A DNA stretch of 64,000 bases from Cervus elaphus. Its lineage: Eukaryota > Chordata > Mammalia > Artiodactyla > Cervidae. Below the pieces are notes generated by a model. It saw only the letters and a program-made list of their open reading frames with translations. It was not told the origin of the DNA and did not search any database. Made by a program: the position numbers and the translations under genes. Below are positions 56,674-64,000 of the stretch, one piece after another. The stretch lies in assembly GCF_910594005.1 (NCBI RefSeq), contig NC_057848.1:131574155-131638154 (forward strand). Reading direction: 5' to 3'. Numbering within the stretch: the stretch's first letter is position 1; every line of letters starts with the position of its first letter.

Positions 56674-57010
56674 TGTGCTGTGCTATGCTTAGTTGCTCAG
56701 TCGTGGCAGTCTCTTTGTGACCCCATGGACTGTAGCCCATCAGGCTCCTCTATCCATGGGGATTCTCCAGGCAAGAATAGTGGAGTGGGTTGCCATTCCG
56801 CCCTCCAGGGGATCTTCCTGACCCAGGGATCGAATCCAGGTCTCCCACTTTGCAGGCAGATTCTTTACTGTCTGAGCCACCAGGGAAGCCCAAGAATACT
56901 GGAGTGGGTAGCCTGTCCCTTCTCCATGGGATTTTCCTGACTCAGGAATTGAACTGGGGTCTCCTACATTGCAGGTGAATTCTTTACCAGCTGTGCTACC
57001 AGGGAAGTCC
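56674..57010 (-). mobile_element. Dimeric Bov-tA SINE inside L1
   Basis: Two reversed tRNA-like heads joined at caagaatactggagtgggta (56892-56911), as in the 18.3-19.0 kb pair. The L1 word ATATGGATATTT occurs on both sides (about 56662-56673 and 57011-57022) as the TSD. Confidence 0.88.
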
Positions 57011-57094
57011 ATATGGATATTTATAGCATCTTTATTCATAATAGTCCCGAAGTGGAAACAACCCAGCTAAACTTCAATGGGTTAATCGTTAGCA

Positions 57095-57667
57095 ATGATT
57101 TGCTTGTAACTGTGAAATTAAAAGACACTTACTCCTTGGAAGGAAAGTTATGACCAACCTAGATAGCATATTAAAAAGCAGAGACATTACTTTGCCAACA
57201 AAGGTCTGTCTAGTCAAGGCTATTGTTTTTCCAGTGGTCATGTATGGATGTGAGAGTTGGACTGTGAAGAAAGCTGAACACTGAAAAATTGATTCTTTTG
57301 AACTGTGGTGTTGGAGAAGACTCTTGAGAGTCCCTTGGACTGCAAGGAGATCCAACCAGTCCATCCTAAAGGAGATCAGTCCTGGGTGTTCATTGGAAGG
57401 ACTGATGCTGAAGCTGAAACTCCAATACTTTGGCCACCTCATGTGAAGAGCTGACTCATTGGAAAAGACCCTGATGCTGGGAGGGATTGGTGGCAGGAGG
57501 AGGAGGGGACTACAGAGGATGAGATGGCTGGATGGCATCACCAACTCGATGGACATGAGTTTGAGTACGCTCTGGGAGTTGGTGATGGACAGGGAGGCCT
57601 GGCGAGTTGCGATTCACGGGGTGGCAAAGAGTCAGACACGACTGAGGGACTGAACTGAACTGAACAG
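57095..57667 (+). mobile_element. BovB LINE 3' fragment inside L1
   Basis: gaaattaaaagacacttact to the ctgaactgaactgaac tail; frames give LLLGRKVMTNLDSILK (shifted) and [17 protein letters not shown]. The left boundary is approximate. Confidence 0.9.
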
Positions 57668-58125
57668 TCTCAGTGCTGTAGAATACCACTCAGCAATAAA
57701 AATTGAAATGAACTATCAATTCAATGCAACAAGTTGCATAAGTCTACAGAGAATTATGTTGCCTGAAAAAACCAACCCCAAAAGGTTACATAGTGTATTA
57801 TTCCATTTACATAATGCTTTTGAAATGAAAAATTGTGTCAATAGAGATGAAGAACAGGTCAATGGTCCTCAGTGTTTAGAGCGGTAGTGTGGCGGGTGAG
57901 AGGAAGAGAAATGCATTGTGGCTATGAAAAGGCAACATGAGAAATCCTTGTGATGAAGAAAATGTTTTGTATCTTGATTTTATTAATGTCAATATCCTGG
58001 TTGTGATACAGCACTATTTTTTTCAAGATGTTACTATTAGTGGAACTGGGTAAAAGATATGTGGGATTTCTCTGTGTTGTTCCTTCCAATTACATTTGGA
58101 TCTACTACTATAAAAATAAAAGGTT

Positions 58126-60055
58126 TAATTGAAAACTTTTGTAAAGGGAGACAAAATACTTTGTCAGATATAAAGAAAGATGACAGTGTTCATCACAAGC
58201 AGTTCTCTCCAAATTGATGTATAGTTTCCGTGCAATCCTAATCACAATGAGAGCAAACATTTTTGTAGAAACTGACAAACTGATTCTACAATTCATGTGA
58301 AATGCAAAGGTAGTCCTTCTGGCAAAAGGAAAATGGCATCACTGGGGAGTTGTACCAAATATTTAATGAAGAAATAATACTGATTCTACATAAACTATTC
58401 CAGAAAGTTGAAGAGAAAGAAATACTTCCCAACTCATTCTAAGAGTTGAGCATTACTCCAGATTTAAAAAAAGAAAGAAAGAAAAAGAGACTCAAAGGAA
58501 AAGAAACTGCAAATCAATATCCTTCATGAATATCAATGCAAAGTTTCTTAACAAAATTTTAGAAAAATAAATCCAGTAATTATAAAAATGACAATATGTC
58601 ATGACCAAGTAGAGTTTTCAGTTCAGTAGCTCAGTTGTGTCTGACTCTTTGTGACCCCATGAACCTCAGCACTCCAGGCCTCCCTGTCCATCACCAACTC
58701 CCAAAGTCCACCCAAACCCATGTCCATGGAGTCGATGATGCCATCCAACCATCTTATCCTCTGTGAGCCCCTTCTCCTCCTGCCCTCAATCTTTCCCAGC
58801 ATCAAGGTCTTTTCCAATGAGTCAACTCTTCACATGAGGTGGCCAAAGTATTGGAGTTTCAGCTTCAGCATCAGTCCTTCCAATGAACACCCAGGACTGA
58901 TCTCCTTTAGGATGGACTGGTTGGATCTCCTTGCAGTCCAAGGGACTCTCAAGAGTGTTCAACACCACAGTTCAAAAGCATCAACTCTTCAGCACTCAGC
59001 TTTCTTTATAGTCCAACTCTCACATCCATACATGACTACTGGAAAAACAATAGCCTTGACTAGATGGACCTTTGTTGACAAAGTAATGTCTCTGCTTTTT
59101 AATATGCTGTCTAAGTTGGTCACATCTTTCCTTCCAAGGAGTAAGCATCTTTTAATTTCATGGCTGCAATCACCATCTGCAGTGATTTTGGAGCCCAGAA
59201 AAATAAAGTCAGCCACTGTTTCCACTGTTTCTCCATCTATTTGCCATGAAGTGATGGGACCGGATGCCATGATCTTAGTTTTCTGAATGTTGAGCTTTAA
59301 GCCAACTTTTTCACTCTCCTCTTTCCTCAGGATTATAAAGTTGGTTTATCAATGCCATTAATATAAAAGATTAAAAAGGAAAAATCATATGATCATTTAA
59401 ATAGATTTAGGAAAAGAATTTGAGAAGACCCAACATCTAGTCTTGATATAAAACTCCCACCAAAGTAAGAGTAGAAGGAGATTTCTTCAATACCTATGAT
59501 AAAATAATTCTTGTTTTCAGATGGTAAGATAGTCTACCTAGAAAATCCAAGAGAATAATTTTTAAAGATCATCTTAGAATTAATGAGACAATTCATAAAA
59601 GTATTGGATATAGGGTAAATATATAGCAATCAACAGCTTTCTGGTGAACAAGCAATACTCACTTAGAAAACACAATGAAAAAAATCACTTTTATAATAAT
59701 GATAAAATCCTCTAAAAGACCCAGGAAGAATAACCTTAATTTGAAACATGTAGTAACCATTTGAAACACACTGAAAGTTAGCAATAAAAAAAATGAGGAC
59801 ATATGGAGAAAAAGGAAATTTGAATATGGTTAAGATGTCAGATGTAGGCTTAACATAAAAAGTCCCAATGGGGTTTAAGGAGAGAACTTAATAAAATGGT
59901 TATGATGTATTTGGAATATAAAAATAGTTTCAAGACATTGGAAAAGTTAATGAGCAGAAGCTCTTCCTAAATTTTAAAGTTATAATAATTGAAGTAGTAT
60001 GGTAGTAACATAATAAATTGCAGATCTATGAAATATTAATAACAGACATATGTGT
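58126..60055 (+). mobile_element. L1 ORF2 fragment, interrupted by BovB
   Basis: caaattgatgtatagtttcc, catatgtcatgaccaag-type block (acaatatgtcatgaccaagt), then after the BovB gattataaagttggtttatc, aaagtattggatatagggta and agttataataattgaagtag: ORF2 landmarks in order, all frames broken. Confidence 0.75.
58618..59332 (-). mobile_element. BovB LINE, 5'-truncated, inside L1
   Basis: Reversed BovB 3' end; minus frame 58989-59270 gives TSWQIDGETVETVADFIFLG and SKITADGDCSHEIKRCLLLG. A 3-base-scale gap near 58955 breaks the frame. No clear TSD was found. Confidence 0.92.
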
Positions 60056-60057
60056 GC

Positions 60058-60077
60058 ATGTGTGTGTGTGTGTCTAT
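60058..60077. repeat. Short (TG)n tract
   Basis: About eight TG units next to tgtgtgcatg. Confidence 0.8.
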
Positions 60078-60099
60078 GAAGGAAACAGTAATCATTAGG

Positions 60100-61784
60100 A
60101 AAAAGACCGTTTCCCTGGTGACGATGGACTAAAAGTCCAAATTTACCCTTTTACCTTAAACAATTAAAAATCTAGAAAACCCAATGATGAAGCAATGATT
60201 TTCAGATATCGGTCAATAAAGAGGGCAGGACTGTGATTCCTAAGGCTAAGGAATTGAGAGAGGTGAGAACTATGATTGTCCCTCATTACTATCTTGAGGC
60301 AGTTTTCATACCACGGTAGAGGAAGGAGGAATCCAAAGAGTGCCCGGTGGTCCCATTAAGTTGAGAAGACAAGGGTTGAAGCTCAGGAAAACCAAGGAGT
60401 CTAGAGTGTGTGAGGAGAGTACTAGAGATGAGGGAGCTGCAAGAGAGAGCTGTTCATCTGTAGAGGGATCAACCCTAGTCTTTGACTTTGACTGAGTACT
60501 GATCTTCTAATGGATAAGAAAAAGTTACCCAAGTCTGGGGAAAGAATCACTGGACAGCAGTAGGCCAAAGAATTCCCGAAGATCCTCAAAGGCTAGAAAT
60601 AATTTGTGTTTCCTCTGTCCAGAGTAGAAAGATCTTGTTATAGGTGGAGGACTTGGTTAGAGTCCTCAGAGATATTGCTGTATTAGTAAGGCTAAATTAA
60701 CTCTAGACTGATTCTGAACCAAAGACTGTTCTAGATCTGTCCTAATGAACTCTAAAAGTAAGACACCAAATGATACAGCTGACTCCAAGTAACTTAATGG
60801 TACACCGGAACAAAGTTCAATACTACTTAAAGGAATTTTGAAAAGCATAACACTTGACAAAGTAAAATTCAAAATGTCTAGTATCCAATTAAAACTTAGG
60901 CATGCAAGGAGGCAAGAAAACATGATCCATAACTAGGGGAAATTTAACCAATAGAAATGAAGCCAGATATAACAGTGATGATGGAACTAGGAAAGATTAT
61001 TAAGATAGCTAGTATAAATATATCTATTATATTCAAAAAGACAGGAAAACATGAACATGATGGGGAGATAGAAAGATATTACAAAGGCTAGCATGGGATT
61101 TCTAGAGGTGAAAAACAAACTGGATGGGATTAAAAGCAAGTTAGACACTGCAGAAGAAAAAGATTAGTGAATTTGAAACACAGAGGACAAGTGATTAATT
61201 TAATTTGATCAAACTGTAAAACTTCTGTTCTTCAAAAGCTATAGTTAAGAAAATTAAAAGGAAAGCCACAGACAAGGAAGAAATATTTGTAAATTGCATA
61301 TCCAGCAAAAGACTTGTATCCAGGTATATAAAGAACTTGCAAAACTCAAGATTAGGAAAACAAACAACCCAATTTAAGAAAATGGGCCAAAGACTTGAAG
61401 AGACACTTCACCAAAGAAAGTATTCAAATGGCAAATAAACACACAAAAAGATGTTCAACATTATTTGCTGTTAAGGAAATGCAAATTAAAGCCACAGTGT
61501 GTCACCATTACACACCCATTAGAATAGCTAATATTTTAAAAAAGAATATTAATAATACCAACTGCTGGCTAGGGTGTAAAGCAGTTGGTGAAAATGCAAA
61601 ATGGTCTAATCACTTTGCAAAATAGTTTGGGAGTCTCTTATAAAGTTAAACGTACTTACCACATGAACCATTGATCCCATGCCTATGTATATACCCCAGA
61701 AAAATGAAAATATATGTCCACACAAAGGCTTGTATTCAAATATTCATAGCAGTTTTGTATGCTATGAATAATAGCCCCAAACTG
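60100..61784 (+). mobile_element. Old L1, 5'/ORF1-like to ORF2 3' part
   Basis: aattcaaaatgtctagtatc, aaacaaactggatgggatt and ttagacactgcagaagaaaa are typical of old L1 upstream sequence; from 61290 to 61640 ORF2 C-terminal landmarks follow (tggcaaataaacacacaaaa, aaatgcaaattaaagccaca, ttaccatta-type block). Confidence 0.68.
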
Positions 61785-61795
61785 AAAAGACTCCA

Positions 61796-62069
61796 GGAAA
61801 GTCCAGTGGTTAGGATTCTGTGCTTCCATTGTAAGGAGCACAGGTTCGATCCCTGATCAGGAAACTAAGATCCCACAAACCGTGCTGCTGCTGCTGCTGA
61901 GTCACTTCAGTTGTGTCCAACTCCATGTGATCCCATAGACGGCAGCCCACCAGGCTCCCCCGTCCCTGGGATTCTCCAGGCAAGAACACTGGAGTGGGGT
62001 GCCATTGCCTTCTCCACACAAGCCGTGCAGTGCATCCAAATAAAGAATGAAAGAAAAACAGGAAAAGGA
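61796..62069 (+). mobile_element. CHR-type tRNA SINE (cetartiodactyl), itself interrupted
   Basis: tccagtggttaggattctgt, gcacaggttcgatccctgat and ggaaactaagatcccacaaa match the tRNA-derived CHR/SINE2 pattern of cetartiodactyls; the 3' end is aaataaagaatgaaagaaaa. TSD AAAAGACTCCA at 61785-61795 and 62070-62080 (exact). Confidence 0.87.
61885..62016 (-). mobile_element. Bov-A SINE inserted in the CHR SINE
   Basis: (CTG)n tail then reversed Bov-A body. TSD CACAAACCGTG (61874-61884) and CACAAGCCGTG (62017-62027), one mismatch. Confidence 0.92.
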
Positions 62070-62080
62070 AAAAGACTCCA

Positions 62081-62505
62081 AATGTCAGTCAACTGGTAAA
62101 TGAATAAACAAACTATGTTCCACCCATACAACTGAGTACTACTCACCAGTGGAAAGGTACAAACTATTGATACATGCAGCAGCATAGATGACTCCCAGAA
62201 CATTATGTTAAGGGAAAGAAGACAGACAAGAAAATTCTGTATGATATGTTCACATGACATTGTAGAAAAGTCAAAACTATAGCAACAGAGAGCAGATCAG
62301 TGGATGCCAGGAGTGTGGGCAGGAGACTGATCGCAAAGAGCAACAGGGGAGTCTTTTGGGATGTTGCAGGCGCTGTAAATCATGATTGAAGTGGTGGTTA
62401 CATGACTATATGTTTGTCAATATCCATTCAATTGTATCGTTACAATTGGCGAATTTTAGTGCATGTATATTATATGTTGATTAAGCTGATTTTAAAAAAT
62501 CAGTA
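62081..62505 (+). mobile_element. Continuation and 3' end of the interrupted L1
   Basis: aatgtcagtcaactggtaaa, cagtggatgccaggagtgtg, ggtggttacatgactatatg and ttgattaagctgattttaaa are L1 3' landmarks following on from 61784. Confidence 0.78.
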
Positions 62506-62509
62506 AGAG

Positions 62510-63150
62510 TCTCATGATGTGATGCTCTGAGAAGGACACAATACCACCTATGAAGTTTTTCTAACAAAAATATTTAACTAGGATCTACTTATGAATAAAC
62601 TCTCAGGCCAGCCAGATTGTGAGACATTCTGTAAGACAACTGGCCTGAAATCTTGAAAAACTGTCAGTATCATGAGAGACAAGAAAATGAGGTGAAAGGA
62701 CCACAATAACTAAATACAATGCATAATCCTTGATTGAATTCTATATTAGGAAAAATAAAACTATAAAGAATGTAATTGGGGAAATAGGGGAAATTTAAAT
62801 ATGGACAGTTTATTCGATAATAGTAGTGTGTGAATGTTATTTCCTAAGTGTTTTGTTTATGTAATAATATGCTCTTGTTTTTAGAGATACATAGTGAAGA
62901 TTTGGGGATGAAGTTCAAGTGTCAAAATGATAGCATCTATCAAGTGGTTCAGGAAAACAAAACAAAAGAGAGGGAGGAGGGGATGGGAGGGGAGAGAGAA
63001 CATATAGAGTTAAAGGAAATATTAACAATTGGTAAAAATATAAGTAGTGAATATATGTGAAGAGTATATGGGTGTTCATTGTATTATTATTTTAATTTTT
63101 CTTTAATTTTGACATTTTTCAAAATGAGAAGTTGAGAAGTAAATGTGTTT
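62510..63150 (+). mobile_element. Old L1 3'-end-like sequence
   Basis: aatgtaattggggaaatagg, gtttattcgataatagtagt, tgctcttgtttttagagata, tcaagtggttcaggaaaaca, a purine-rich tract at 62965-63000 and acaattggtaaaaatataag follow a recurrent old mammalian LINE 3' end. Confidence 0.55.
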
Positions 63151-63369
63151 TAAGACTTTAAGATTGCAAATTTTAAATCAAGATTTTTTAAAAATGTTGC
63201 ATACTTAGTCATATGCTCTAGCTAGAAATATTAATAAACTGACAAAACAGTGTTTTTGTACCTTTAACAAGCAGAAGTTTTCAATGTAAAAAAATTCAGT
63301 GGGTGAACACATGCGTTATTTAATACATTGATTAGAAAAATAGCTCTTGGGAAAAGAAACCTATTTAGC
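63151..63369. other. Unclassified AT-rich DNA
   Basis: No feature recognised. Confidence 0.4.
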
Positions 63370-63585
63370 CCTCCTGTGCTGTGCTCAGTCATGTCCGACT
63401 CTTTGAGACCCCATGGACTGTAGCCCACCAGGCTTCTTTGTCCCTGGGATTCCCCAGGCAAGAATACTGTAGTGGGTTGCCATTCACTTCTCCAGGGGAT
63501 CTTCCCAACCCAGGGATCGAACCTGCATCTCTTGTATTGGCAGGCTGATTCTGTATTGCTGAGCCACAAGGGAAGCCTACCTGAA
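63370..63585 (-). mobile_element. Bov-tA SINE
   Basis: catgtccgactctttgagac, ggcaagaatactgtagtggg and gggatcgaacctgcatctct with gagccacaagggaagcc. Confidence 0.9.
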
Positions 63586-64000
63586 CATTAATTATAAGTG
63601 GATCAAAGTTCACTGTGAAAATTCAAACCATAAAAGTTGAACATTTACTAAGTATACTCTGAATGGAGAAGACTTTCCAAGTGTAAGAGAAATTGAAGGC
63701 AGAAGAAAATGATTAATAGATTTGATAATGCAGTTAAAACTTTGGAACATCGAAAATGTAACATTAGATAATAAATCTTTTTAACAGATACAAGAAATTA
63801 TGGCTTATCAGATTTACCTCCTGTAAAAAGAATATTATACATATTTGGTAAGGAATATTCTAGGACTAATGAAAAATAAGCAGAGAACTCAGTCACAAAA
63901 AAGAAATAAAAATGGTTAATAAAAGTAAAATTGTATTTCACCTTGAGTGGAATCAAAGAAATATAAATGAACTACTATAACAAGATTCTATTAATATTTC
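63586..64000. other. Unclassified AT-rich DNA at window edge
   Basis: Very AT-rich, probably old LINE-derived, with no diagnostic block. Confidence 0.35.

Larger units (their letters stand above)
55600..58125 (+). mobile_element. L1 ORF2 3' part and UTR, interrupted by a SINE and a BovB
   Basis: gaatttatatggaaaaagaa-type ORF2 C-terminal sequence near 55719, resumption after the SINE at 57012 (atatggatatttatagcatc, tcataatagtcccgaagtgg) and after the BovB at 57668 (accactcagcaataaaaatt), through catggcta-type UTR to actataaaaataaaag near 58110. The parts are collinear. Confidence 0.82.

Overview
The window is repeat-rich nuclear DNA from a ruminant, most likely a bovid. The evidence is the abundance of BovB (RTE-clade) LINE fragments and tRNA-Glu-derived Bov-tA/Bov-A SINEs, together with a cetartiodactyl CHR-type SINE, ruminant L1, and older mammalian MIR, MLT1 and MER2/Tigger-like copies. 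I see no prokaryotic, organellar or intact viral sequence. Nearly all the longer open reading frames are pieces of the BovB reverse transcriptase or antisense/SINE shadows.

One host gene is supported, on the + strand. Four spliced coding exons with matching phases and consensus splice sites lie at 6157-6354, 8250-8342, 22553-22658 and 43904-44005. They encode the last 165 residues of an EF-hand-like protein and end at a TAA stop. Candidate poly(A) signals follow at 44089 and 44121. The 5' exons lie outside the window or were not recognised. The layout (an LKK..F.NF helix, two EF-hand-like units, then an LNWR..P motif) resembles the EF-hand module of the ciliary protein EFHB (CFAP21), but the calcium-loop acidic residues are largely missing and the C-terminus differs. 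I therefore call it an EFHB-like EF-hand protein of unassigned name.

Region by region: 0.5-5.7 kb is a pile-up of BovB copies, including one nested inside another with target-site duplications (TSDs), plus a mariner-type MITE. The first two exons lie at 6.1-8.4 kb. Introns 2 and 3 (14.2 and 21.2 kb) hold many SINEs, MIRs and BovB copies, among them one with a twin-priming-type 5' inversion (32.7-33.7 kb), a pair of SINEs sharing one target site (17.4-17.8 kb), an MLT1 LTR inverted pair and a MER2-like DNA transposon. Downstream of the gene, 44.8-49.8 kb is comparatively repeat-poor AT-rich DNA broken by one L1 and one BovB fragment. From 50 kb to the end the DNA is mostly nested L1 with SINE, BovB and LTR insertions, including two fresh-looking short tandem duplications at 50.65-51.08 kb.

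I found no new multi-gene system. The most informative content is the insertion history, readable through TSDs, and the unnamed EF-hand gene.
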